DNA of 55,672 nucleotides, taken from the NCBI GenBank assembly GCA_023257655.1, contig JALRBQ010000066.1:1-55672 (forward strand). The letters run 5' to 3'. Source of the DNA: Pseudomonadales bacterium (GTDB lineage: Bacteria; Pseudomonadota; Gammaproteobacteria; Pseudomonadales; Pseudohongiellaceae). Shown here piece by piece: positions 22,330 through 30,325 of the stretch (the first letter of the stretch is position 1; every line of letters begins with the position of its first letter). The translations under genes were made by a program, and so were the position numbers. Below the pieces are notes generated by a model. That model had not been told where the DNA came from and did not search any database. It saw only the letters and a program-made list of their open reading frames with translations.

Positions 22330-24110
22330 AGATCGGCCTTGGATACGTCGTGATCAGGATCGAAATGTTGTTCATCAACAGTCGGCTCAACGCTCTCAGG
22401 AGTGTTTTGTGGAATGAAATCCTGATGGGCACCGGGCACGCTGTAATCATACGCCCAACGATACACGGTAGGCAGTTCCGGACCCCAGTTGCCGTGTACA
22501 GGCGGAGTATCGGGTGTTTGCCATTCCAGTGACGCAGAACCCCAAGGATTGGGATCGGCTTTCTTGCCGTTGCGCAGGCTCCAGAAGATGTTGATGAAGA
22601 ACAGCAACTGTGAGGCACCAACGAACAGGGCAGCGATAGTAATCGTTGTGTTCAGGTCGTGTGCAGACTGCGGAATGAAGTCGGTACTACCGAGTGCGTA
22701 GTAACGTCGTGGTACACCGAGGAAGCCGAGGTAGTGCATCGGCAGGTAGATCGCATAAGTGCCAAGGAAGGTGCACCAGAAATGCACTTTCGCCATGCCT
22801 TCATGGAACATGCGGCCGGTGATCTTCGGATACCAGTGGTACAGCGCAGCGAACAGCACCAGTACTGGCGAAACACCCATTACCATGTGGAAGTGAGCAA
22901 CCACGAAGTAGGTATCGGACAGCGGCAGATCGATAACCACGTTGCCAAGGAACAGACCAGTCAGGCCACCGTGGATGAACGTGAAGATGAAGCCGATCGC
23001 GAAATACATCGGAGCATTCAGGCGAATATCACCTTCCCACAGCGTGAGCACCCAGTTATAGACCTTCAGTGCGGTTGGTACGGCGATAATCAGCGTCGTA
23101 GTCGCGAAGAAGAAGCCGAAGTAGGGGTGCATGCCACTGACGTACATGTGGTGAGCCCAAACGATGAAGCTCAAGCCGCCGATAGCGATAATCGCCCACA
23201 CCATCATGCGATAGCCGAAAATGTTCTTGCGGGCGTGTGTGCTCAGTACGTCAGAGACGAGACCGAAAGCTGGCAGAGCAACGATGTACACTTCCGGGTG
23301 ACCGAAGAACCAGAACAGGTGCTGGAACAGGATCGGGCTACCGCCGTTATGATCCAGCGGAGTGCCGGATTCGATGACCGCAGGCATGAAGAAGCTGGTG
23401 CCGAGCAGGGTATCGAACAGCATCATGATTGCAGATACCAGCAGGGCTGGGAATGCGAACAGACCCAGACAGGTGGCGACGAAGATGCCCCATACCGACA
23501 GCGGCAGACGCATCATTGTCAGGCCGCGGCAGCGATTCTGCAGTACGGTAACGACGTAGTTCAGACCGCCCATGGTGAAGGCGACGATGAAGACGGCGAG
23601 TGACAGCAGCATCAGCACTATACCGGAATCATGTCCGGGCGTACCGGCCATGTTGGTTTGTGGTGGGTAGAGTGTCCAACCCGCTCCTGTGGGTCCCTCA
23701 CCGACGAAGAAGCTCGCCATGAGAATCAGCACAGACAACAGGTAGACCCAGTAGCTGAGCATGTTCAGGAAGGGGAACACCATGTCCCGAGCGCCACACA
23801 TCAACGGAATCAGGTAGTTGCCGAAGCCGCCGAGGAACAGCGCCGTCAGCAGATAAACCACCATGATCATGCCGTGCATGGTGACTGACTGGTAATACGA
23901 GCTTGGATCGATCAGATCAAAAGTTTCCGGGAAACCCAGCTGCAACCGCATCAACAGTGACAGCACGAGTGCCACCACGCCGACGGCGATTGCCGTGCCG
24001 CCGTATTGTACGGCAATGACTTTATGATCCTGGCTCCAAACGTATTTGGTGACCCAGCTGTGCGGATGATGGAGCTCCTGCTCTTGATCAGCCAATGGTA
24101 CGTACGCCAT
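22326..24110 (-). CDS. Cytochrome c oxidase subunit I
   Basis: 594-residue catalytic subunit with twelve or more membrane helices. The binuclear-centre motif FFGHPEVYIVALP has the CuB His, the His-Tyr cross-link Tyr and the Glu of A1-type proton pumps. AHHMYVSGM supplies the two other CuB His residues. HFHMVMGVSPVL holds the heme a3 and heme a ligands, and VTMHGMIMV the other heme a ligand. This is therefore an A-type aa3/ao3-like oxidase reducing O2 and pumping protons. It follows subunit II on the minus strand after an 83-bp gap. Confidence 0.96.
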   Translation of the reverse strand: MAYVPLADQEQELHHPHSWVTKYVWSQDHKVIAVQYGGTAIAVGVVALVLSLLMRLQLGFPETFDLIDPSSYYQSVTMHGMIMVVYLLTALFLGGFGNYLIPLMCGARDMVFPFLNMLSYWVYLLSVLILMASFFVGEGPTGAGWTLYPPQTNMAGTPGHDSGIVLMLLSLAVFIVAFTMGGLNYVVTVLQNRCRGLTMMRLPLSVWGIFVATCLGLFAFPALLVSAIMMLFDTLLGTSFFMPAVIESGTPLDHNGGSPILFQHLFWFFGHPEVYIVALPAFGLVSDVLSTHARKNIFGYRMMVWAIIAIGGLSFIVWAHHMYVSGMHPYFGFFFATTTLIIAVPTALKVYNWVLTLWEGDIRLNAPMYFAIGFIFTFIHGGLTGLFLGNVVIDLPLSDTYFVVAHFHMVMGVSPVLVLFAALYHWYPKITGRMFHEGMAKVHFWCTFLGTYAIYLPMHYLGFLGVPRRYYALGSTDFIPQSAHDLNTTITIAALFVGASQLLFFINIFWSLRNGKKADPNPWGSASLEWQTPDTPPVHGNWGPELPTVYRWAYDYSVPGAHQDFIPQNTPESVEPTVDEQHFDPDHDVSKADL

Positions 24111-24193
24111 TAAAACCTCCTAACCTTATAAACTTCGAGAGCCTTGGGGGCTGACTAAACTAAAAAAATTGTTAACTAAAATCCGACGACTCG

Positions 24194-25549
24194 TTATCGC
24201 AATGTATTGATATAAGCCGCTACGTCCGCGTATTCCTGATCACCGCTCATTGCAGTTGCCATGGAGACCATTTGCTCGCCATAGAAATCCTGCTGATGTA
24301 AACCACGAATGCCGGCGCGGAAATTTTGCAGCTGAGTGATGAAATACCAGTCACTCATGCCAGCCAGCTTCGGTGCATCGGTGTACCAGGTGCCTTCACC
24401 GGTTTGCAGGTGACAGGCCGCACAGTTACGGCTATAAATGCTCGCGCCATTGGCGACGTCGCCGGTAACAGTTGGAGTAGCCGGAGTGTCCGGCAGGGAT
24501 TCGATATAGGCAGCCATGTTGCGAACCGCTTCATCGCTGGCCAGCATGTTGGCCATCGGGGCCATCATCTGGCCATTGGTGTCGCCTTCGCCACCACGAA
24601 CACCAGTCTTGAAGTAGTTCAGCTGACGTTCGATGTACCACGCAGACTGGCCGGCAAGTTTCGGTCCATTGAGCGCGCGATTGCCTTCGCCCTGGGCACC
24701 GTGACAGCTCGCGCAAACAGCAAACTGTGCCTGACCGGCGGCAGGATCACCCGCGGCCATTGCCTGAGTTTCAGCAAAGGTTGGTTGTTGCGCAAGCCAG
24801 GCATCATAGTCTTGTTGAGTGTCGATAACGACCGCGCCGCGCATGACGAAGTGACCAATACCACACAGCTCTTCGCAGAGAATGTCGTAGCGACCGATGC
24901 GACTCGGTTCAAACCACAGATAAGAGATCAGACCGGGAACCAGGTCCATCTTCACGCGGAACTGAGCAACTGTGTAGTTGTGCAGCACATCGTTGGAACG
25001 CAGGTTGGCTTTCACTGCCTTGCCTACCGGCAGGTGCATCTCGGGACCCAGCACAATCACGTCATCCTGACCGTTGGGATCTTCCGGATTCACACCGAAG
25101 GGATTGGATTCTGTAACGAGTTGGGTATCGGCTGTACCGAGTTGGCCATCGGCACCGGGGTAACGGAACGCCCATTGCCATTGCTGACCCATGACTTCGA
25201 ATTCAGTGGCTTCGTCTGGAACAGTCACAAACGTGGCCCATACAAACAGACCCGGTGCCAGCATCGCGATAACGCCGATTGTTGTAATGACCGAAAGACC
25301 CACTTCCAGCTTGTGGTTCTCTGGCTCATAGACGGCCTTGTGGCCTGGCTTCTTGCGGAACTTGAAGACACAGTAGGCAAGGAACAAGTTCACTGCAATA
25401 AACACGAATCCGGTTACCCAGAAAGTGACGTTGATGGTGAAATCGATTGAACCCCAATCGGCTGCACGCTCAGTGAACCACCAAGGACTGGCAAAATGGA
25501 AAATGATGGATCCAATTACCAGCAAAAATATAACGACCGCTAAAGCCAT
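24194..25549 (-). CDS. Cytochrome c oxidase subunit II fused to two cytochrome c domains
   Basis: 451 residues. Hydrophobic segments lie at about 1-20, 40-60 and 87-110, followed by the cupredoxin domain with the full CuA ligand set: H190 and the C225-x3-C229-x3-H233-x2-M236 motif (CEELCGIGHFVM). Two class I cytochrome c domains follow, with CASCH at 279-283 and CAACH at 376-380. The pair resembles diheme cytochrome c4 in its spacing and repeats (GPKLAGQSAWY and APKLAGMSDWY). Typical caa3 subunit II carries only one such domain. The protein would take electrons from a donor through two hemes into CuA. It is the first gene of the operon. Confidence 0.95.
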   Translation of the reverse strand: MALAVVIFLLVIGSIIFHFASPWWFTERAADWGSIDFTINVTFWVTGFVFIAVNLFLAYCVFKFRKKPGHKAVYEPENHKLEVGLSVITTIGVIAMLAPGLFVWATFVTVPDEATEFEVMGQQWQWAFRYPGADGQLGTADTQLVTESNPFGVNPEDPNGQDDVIVLGPEMHLPVGKAVKANLRSNDVLHNYTVAQFRVKMDLVPGLISYLWFEPSRIGRYDILCEELCGIGHFVMRGAVVIDTQQDYDAWLAQQPTFAETQAMAAGDPAAGQAQFAVCASCHGAQGEGNRALNGPKLAGQSAWYIERQLNYFKTGVRGGEGDTNGQMMAPMANMLASDEAVRNMAAYIESLPDTPATPTVTGDVANGASIYSRNCAACHLQTGEGTWYTDAPKLAGMSDWYFITQLQNFRAGIRGLHQQDFYGEQMVSMATAMSGDQEYADVAAYINTLR

Positions 25550-25786
25550 AAACCTGTAATCCTTCTACAATTTACACACGTTTTTCAACAGGCACGCGAC
25601 AGCAATTGCTTGCCGCCGCGTACTGGATGTTGTTTGTTTATGTTCATTTCTACCCAGGGGTTCAGTTCGCGGTTGTTGTGACAGCCGCTGAACTTGAATG
25701 AGTACGTCCGCTGCGATACCCAACGAATGTCGCAATTTTTGCGAAATCCCTGGCTTATTATTTTATCGGGATGGGGCAGTTTCGTT

Positions 25787-25825
25787 TCCGTGAAAAGATG
25801 ATCTAAAATCAGGATTTTTCACGGA
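25787..25825. repeat. Perfect 10-bp inverted repeat with 19-bp spacer
   Basis: TCCGTGAAAA (25787-25796) and TTTTCACGGA (25816-25825) are exact reverse complements. They lie between the divergent subunit II and ctaB genes. This could be an operator for a dimeric regulator with two separated half-sites, or an RNA hairpin. No U-run follows it on either strand. Confidence 0.55.
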
Positions 25826-26102
25826 TAATTCGCTCACCTCACGCGCACCGGAATGCTATAGAATATTGCCTATTACCGCAAGTGGTTTTAGCCTGCAAAC
25901 GCCCCAAAACCTGCGCGAAATCAAGCGTTTTTGACAGTTTCCTGTCACATCTCATGCAAGTTTCAAAATTCTCAAATAATCGTTCATAAAATTTGCCAAC
26001 ATCGTTTCCTTTGCGCCACGCTCAGCTTGAGATTCGGGGCGAAACATGGTTGAATGCCGCGCTTGCAGAATCGCCGCCCAAGTGAATGACTCCTGGCTGC
26101 GG

Positions 26103-26108
26103 TATACT
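26103..26108 (+). promoter_or_regulatory. Possible -10 element upstream of ctaB
   Basis: TATACT lies 39 bp before the GTG start of the heme O synthase gene. A matching -35 is not obvious at the correct spacing, so this is a weak call based on one hexamer. Confidence 0.25.
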
Positions 26109-26146
26109 CTCCAGAACTACTCCAACTGATTGAAGTTATTAGACCC

Positions 26147-27034
26147 GTGACTGAGTTAACGACCAATCCAGCAGTTGCCCATTGGCGCGATTTCTACGAA
26201 ATGTGCAAGCCGCGGGTCGTCATGCTGATGCTGCTGACGTCACTGGTCGGCATGTTCCTCGCCGTTCCCGGCATGTTGCCGCTGGATGTGCTGATTTTTG
26301 GCAATCTCGGGATCGCTCTCGTGGCCAGCTCCGGCGCGGTCGTCAATCATCTGATTGACCGCAAAATCGACCTCATCATGAAGCGGACTCACAATCGTCC
26401 GGTCGCTCAGGGGCGGGTAGAGCCGTGGCATGCGGCGGTGTTTGCCGTCACAATCGGGGTGGTCGGCATGGCAATCCTGCTGTTTCTGGTCAATCCGCTG
26501 TGTGCGTGGCTGACCCTCGGGTCCTTTATAGGCTATGCCTTCATCTACACCGGCTACCTGAAACACGCTACTCCCCAGAACATCGTGATTGGTGGGCTGT
26601 CCGGCGCCATGCCCCCGCTTCTCGGCTGGTCTGCGGTAACCGGCACCATCGAAGCCGACGCCCTGATTCTCGTGCTGATCATCTTCGCCTGGACCCCGCC
26701 TCATTTCTGGGCACTCGCTATTCACCGCAAGGACGAATACGCGAAGTCCGGCGTACCGATGTTGCCGGTCACACATGGGGAATATGTCACCAAGGTGCAT
26801 ATCCTGATTTATACGGTAGGCTTGATCGGAGTCAGCGTATTACCCTTCTTTACCGGCTTGAGTGGCGTGCCCTATCTGGTTGCAGCGCTGTTATTGGGTG
26901 CCGGCTTCCTGGCCTGGGCCTGCAAGCTGATGTTCAGACCTACACCCACCACCGCAATGGATACGTTCCGTTTCTCCATTATCTACCTTGCGGTGCTGTT
27001 TCTCGCCCTGGTAGTCGATCACTATCTGGTCTGA
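26147..27034 (+). CDS. ctaB: Protoheme IX farnesyltransferase (heme O synthase)
   Basis: 295-residue UbiA-family membrane prenyltransferase that attaches a farnesyl group to heme B, making heme O for heme-copper oxidases. The first catalytic loop has NHLIDRKIDLIMKRTHNRP with the conserved Asn/Asp residues and the RTxxRP motif. The second loop has HFWALAIHRKDEYAKSGVPM. Around nine membrane segments are expected. The start is GTG at 26147. It stands divergent from the oxidase operon, and sco begins 7 bp after it. No heme A synthase (ctaA) is seen nearby. Confidence 0.95.
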   Translation: MTELTTNPAVAHWRDFYEMCKPRVVMLMLLTSLVGMFLAVPGMLPLDVLIFGNLGIALVASSGAVVNHLIDRKIDLIMKRTHNRPVAQGRVEPWHAAVFAVTIGVVGMAILLFLVNPLCAWLTLGSFIGYAFIYTGYLKHATPQNIVIGGLSGAMPPLLGWSAVTGTIEADALILVLIIFAWTPPHFWALAIHRKDEYAKSGVPMLPVTHGEYVTKVHILIYTVGLIGVSVLPFFTGLSGVPYLVAALLLGAGFLAWACKLMFRPTPTTAMDTFRFSIIYLAVLFLALVVDHYLV

Positions 27035-27041
27035 TTCCGGC

Positions 27042-27704
27042 ATGAGCCTGAGCCGCAATTTCAAACTCGGTCTCGCCGCCTTTCTCCTCGTCGATCTGGC
27101 CCTGGTCGTGGTTTTCGTCACCCTGTGGCAGGTGCGTAGCGAACGGCAGGAAATCACTCAGCTGCGGAACCTTGGTGTCGCCCTCTATCCCGAGCCGATG
27201 CAACTCGCCGATTTCTCGCTTACCGATCAGCGCGGCGAAGAATTCACGGCAAGTGACTTCAGAGGAACCTGGAATCTGGTGTTCTTCGGATTCACATCCT
27301 GTCCCGATATCTGTCCCCTGACCATGGCCGAGCTCAAACAGTTCTATGCGGCCCTGGCACCGGATGCACAATCGCAAGTTCGAGTGATCATGGTCAGTGT
27401 CGATCCCGAGCGCGACACTCCTGCAGCAATGGCCGACTATGTCGCTTCCTATAACGGGGATTTTATCGGACTCACCGGCAACCTCGCCGCCATCACCGGA
27501 CTCGCGCGACAATTTTTTGTTGCCCATTCCGATCCCGGGCAATCGACTCATGGTGAACATGGCAGTGACTCGGGAGACTATCTGATCGAACACAGCGGGC
27601 ATATCGGCATCGTCAATCCAGAGGGTCAATTCGCGGGTGTGATGCAGCCGCCTATTCGCGATCGTGATTTGAGCCTGGCCTACCAGACTTTGCTTCAGCG
27701 CTGA
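27042..27704 (+). CDS. SCO1/SenC-family copper chaperone
   Basis: 220 residues. One N-terminal membrane anchor (LGLAAFLLVDLALVVVFVTLW) precedes a thioredoxin-fold domain facing the periplasm. The copper motif is CPDIC in FTSCPDICPLTM, and the distant His ligand is in YLIEHSGHI. VSVDPERDTP is typical. Sco proteins deliver or reduce copper at the CuA site of subunit II, which fits the neighbouring oxidase. A His/Ser-rich stretch HGEHGSDSGD lies just before the ligand His. It is encoded together with ctaB. Confidence 0.93.
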   Translation: MSLSRNFKLGLAAFLLVDLALVVVFVTLWQVRSERQEITQLRNLGVALYPEPMQLADFSLTDQRGEEFTASDFRGTWNLVFFGFTSCPDICPLTMAELKQFYAALAPDAQSQVRVIMVSVDPERDTPAAMADYVASYNGDFIGLTGNLAAITGLARQFFVAHSDPGQSTHGEHGSDSGDYLIEHSGHIGIVNPEGQFAGVMQPPIRDRDLSLAYQTLLQR

Positions 27705-27723
27705 CGGGTGCGTATTAGCCCAA

Positions 27724-28542
27724 TCAGCTGCGATGTCGCTCAGGCAAAAAGAAGCTGACCAGAAACAGGGTCGTCGCCACGACTACGATGGACGGACCCG
27801 GAGGCGTATCCAGAGCGAAAGCACCCAACAAGCCTGCCAGCACCGATAACGCACCGATAACGCTCGCGAGAATTGCCATCTGTTCGGGGGTGTGTGCAAA
27901 GCGACGTGCCGCCGCCGGTGGAATGATCAATAACGATGTAATCAACAGAACGCCGACGATTTTCATGGAAACGGCTATCGTCAGTGCGATTACGAGTACG
28001 AGTAGCAAATTCAGGCGTTCAACATTGACGCCTTCGATTGTTGCCAACTCGGTATGTACGGTTGCTGAAAGCATCCGATTCCACACCCCGTAAAGCACGG
28101 CACAGGCGAACACGGTGACGGCCAGTATCCAGAACAGATCAGTCCTGTCGACTGTCAACAACGCGCCAAACAGGTAGGCCTCGAGATTCAGGCGCACCGA
28201 ACCCGTCAGCGCGAGCAAGATGATACCGAGAGCCAAAGTGCTGTGTGCGAGGATGCCGAGCAGAGTATCCGTTGCAATGGAAGGCTTTCTGTCGAGCAGC
28301 GTCAGGATCGCCGCAAACGCGAGGCAACTGAGAATTACGCTAAGCTGGGGATTGATGTCGGTGATAATGCCGAGCGCGATTCCCAACAGCGACGAATGCG
28401 CCAGCGTATCGCCAAAATAAGACATGCGGCGCCATACAATAAATGAGCCCAGTGGCCCGGATACCAGCGCCAGACTCAACCCTGCCAGCAAGGCGTAGAT
28501 CACAAAGTCTGTAATGAGCAATTGCAGGATACTGTTATTCAT
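27724..28542 (-). CDS. znuB: Zinc ABC transporter permease ZnuB
   Basis: About 272 residues from the ATG at 28542. It is a multi-helix permease of the metal ABC-3 family, with WRRMSYFGDTLAHSSLLG near residue 40, where the ATPase coupling region lies, and LLITSLLIIPPAAARRFA later. The longer open frame to 28716 lies inside znuC in another frame and is rejected. The chosen start overlaps the znuC stop by 8 bp. The partner components ZnuC and ZnuA are adjacent, so zinc is the most likely substrate; manganese cannot be fully excluded. Confidence 0.92.
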   Translation of the reverse strand: MNNSILQLLITDFVIYALLAGLSLALVSGPLGSFIVWRRMSYFGDTLAHSSLLGIALGIITDINPQLSVILSCLAFAAILTLLDRKPSIATDTLLGILAHSTLALGIILLALTGSVRLNLEAYLFGALLTVDRTDLFWILAVTVFACAVLYGVWNRMLSATVHTELATIEGVNVERLNLLLVLVIALTIAVSMKIVGVLLITSLLIIPPAAARRFAHTPEQMAILASVIGALSVLAGLLGAFALDTPPGPSIVVVATTLFLVSFFLPERHRS

Positions 28543-29308
28543 GTTGGACAGGTTTGATGTTGCCGGTGAGATCGTGTTCGTGATTGTGATCGTGTGTGTA
28601 GACAGCCAGCGCCTTCGCGGTCGCGTCACCGAACAAATCGAGATAGGCAGGATCATTGCTGACTTGTTCAGGCTTGCCATGACAACAGACGTGATGGTTG
28701 AGACACACGACCTCATCAGTCGATGACATCACGAGATGCAAGTCATGGGAAATCATCAGTACTCCACATCGGGATTGCTTGCTGATGCGACTTATGAGCT
28801 GATAGAGCTCGGCCTGTCCCGCCAGATCGACGCCCTGTGCAGGCTCATCGAGAACCAGCAATTGCGGCTTGCGCAACAGGGCGCGGGCAAGCAGCACACG
28901 CTGTAGTTCCCCGCCGGAAATAGCGACGAGCTGTTTTTGCCTCAGCGGAGCGATGTTCAGCATCGACAGGGTGGAGTCAATCAGCTTTTTATCCGAGTTA
29001 TCAGCGAGCCGCATGAAGCGATCGACAGTGATTGGGAGAGTGGATTCCACATGCACCTTCTGCGGCATGTAGCCGACACGCAAAGCAGGCCGCTGCGTCA
29101 CTATACCACTGTCAGGTTCCACGAGTCCCAGGGCGATTCGCACGAGGGTTGTTTTGCCCGCGCCATTGGGACCGATCAGGGTAAGAATCTGACCTTCGTC
29201 AACGCGCAGTGTGATATGGTCCAATACCTTGCGATCACCGAACTGTTTGCAGATGTTCTCTACTGAAAGCAGGGTTTGACTATTGGCACTGGAAATCTGC
29301 ATAAGCAT
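28535..29308 (-). CDS. znuC: Zinc ABC transporter ATP-binding protein ZnuC
   Basis: About 257 residues from the ATG at 29308 (another ATG is two codons later at 29302); no clear ribosome binding site discriminates. The nucleotide-binding domain has Walker A GPNGAGKTT, signature ISGGELQRVLLARAL and Walker B LLVLDEPAQGVDLAG. The C-terminal tail is rich in His (CLNHHVCCHGKP and HDHNHEHD), common in ZnuC and possibly metal-sensing. It is followed by znuB and divergent from znuA across a short 86-bp region. Confidence 0.93.
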   Translation of the reverse strand: MLMQISSANSQTLLSVENICKQFGDRKVLDHITLRVDEGQILTLIGPNGAGKTTLVRIALGLVEPDSGIVTQRPALRVGYMPQKVHVESTLPITVDRFMRLADNSDKKLIDSTLSMLNIAPLRQKQLVAISGGELQRVLLARALLRKPQLLVLDEPAQGVDLAGQAELYQLISRISKQSRCGVLMISHDLHLVMSSTDEVVCLNHHVCCHGKPEQVSNDPAYLDLFGDATAKALAVYTHDHNHEHDLTGNIKPVQHE

Positions 29309-29376
29309 TTTCGATCGTGTGGATGCCGGGAGAGGGCCATGGGTGCGGGAGCACAGCATGCAAGCCTGGCGGACAA

Positions 29377-29391
29377 TGGTATATCATAGCA
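29377..29391. promoter_or_regulatory. Possible Zur-like operator between znuC and znuA
   Basis: TGGTATATCATAGCA is an imperfect palindrome resembling the gammaproteobacterial Zur core TGTTATAnTATAACA (outer TG-TAT and ATA-CA conserved). It lies in the divergent znuCB/znuA promoter region where zinc repression is expected. It ends 3 bp before the znuA ATG, so it could also overlap the start region. The match is partial. Confidence 0.4.
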
Positions 29392-29394
29392 TCC

Positions 29395-30285
29395 ATGTCA
29401 ATCATTACCGCGCCAGCGAAATTCTTTAATCACATCCTTACCTGTCTTTTGTTCACGAGTATGCTGATGGCGACTCCGGCAGCAGCAGACGTGAAGGTGG
29501 TGACAACAATCCGACCCCTGGCACTTATCGCAAGGGAAATCCTAGGCGAGCATGGCGAAGTTACCGCGCTCGTCGATAATGGCCAATCACCACACCACTA
29601 CTCCATGACGCCTTCCGATCGCATCGCGCTGGCGCGAGCCGACGTGTTGGTTCGCGTTGATGCGACATTTGAGCTCTACCTTAACGACATTTATGACAAC
29701 CTTGGAGAGCAACGCGAACAGATTACAATTTCCGAATTGGATGGCGTCGTCTTGCATCACGATTCAACGGGTGAACTCGATCCGCATCTTTGGCTGGATA
29801 CAATCAATGCCACAATCTTTGCCGAAAAATTGGCCGATACGGCGGCACGACTGGATCCGGAGAACGGCACGTTTTTTCTGCAAAACCGCGACAGGTTTAA
29901 TGTCGATATTACTACTCTGAACGAACAGATCGGGACCGCACTGGCACAAGCAAATAGCCCGAATTACGTGGTTTTTCACGACGCTTTTCGCTATTTTGAG
30001 GCGCGGTATGGCTTGCAGCACGGCTTCTCGCTTGTGATAAATCCCGATGTGGAACCGAGCGTTCAACAAATATTGCAAGCAAGAAACATCATCAAAACCT
30101 CTGCCCCGGATTGTCTGCTGATGGAAGCCGATGCCAATCTGGCAATCATAAATACAATGTTAGGCGAATCCGGACTCCGCCGCGTTACGGTCGACCTGCT
30201 CGGGACAGGTGTGAAAACGGACAGCAAAGGGTATTTTCAAATCCTTTCAGATCTAGCACAGCGCTTTTCGGCATGCAGAAAATAG
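29395..30285 (+). CDS. znuA: Zinc ABC transporter substrate-binding protein ZnuA
   Basis: About 296 residues from ATG 29395. A signal peptide ends after LMATPAAA. It is a cluster A-I metal-binding protein: metal His residues are in GQSPHHYSMTPSD, DPHLWLD and VFHDAFRYFE. The His-rich loop seen in many ZnuA proteins between the first two sites is reduced to a single HH in VVLHHDSTGELDPH. An upstream frame from 29317 is rejected because it lacks a signal-peptide-like start. There is no recognisable ribosome binding site before the ATG. It is divergent from znuCB. Confidence 0.92.
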   Translation: MSIITAPAKFFNHILTCLLFTSMLMATPAAADVKVVTTIRPLALIAREILGEHGEVTALVDNGQSPHHYSMTPSDRIALARADVLVRVDATFELYLNDIYDNLGEQREQITISELDGVVLHHDSTGELDPHLWLDTINATIFAEKLADTAARLDPENGTFFLQNRDRFNVDITTLNEQIGTALAQANSPNYVVFHDAFRYFEARYGLQHGFSLVINPDVEPSVQQILQARNIIKTSAPDCLLMEADANLAIINTMLGESGLRRVTVDLLGTGVKTDSKGYFQILSDLAQRFSACRK

Positions 30286-30325
30286 ATTCCGGAACGTTCA
30301 TAACAGACAACACTAAGGTGAGGCC

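Larger units (their letters stand above)
25550..26146. other. 597-bp non-coding region between the oxidase operon and heme O synthase
   Basis: Divergent promoters for the oxidase operon (minus) and ctaB-sco (plus) must lie here. I see a perfect 10-bp inverted repeat (25787-25796 / 25816-25825), a 6-bp hairpin TGACAG-TTTC-CTGTCA at 25932-25947, and AT-rich stretches. A TATACT at 26103-26108 could be the -10 element for ctaB, but no good -35 is paired with it. No convincing gene or RNA family was recognised. Confidence 0.6.

Noticed and set aside
22659..23603. Long plus-strand frame opposite cytochrome oxidase subunit I
   Set aside because: Very rich in charged and Gln/His residues, with no known domain; it mirrors the hydrophobic codons of the oxidase gene.
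24326..25450. Plus-strand frame opposite subunit II
   Set aside because: Same reason: an antisense shadow of a clearly assigned gene.
25984..26166. Small 60-codon frame on the minus strand upstream of ctaB
   Set aside because: No ribosome binding site, no recognisable features, and it overlaps the ctaB start and promoter region.
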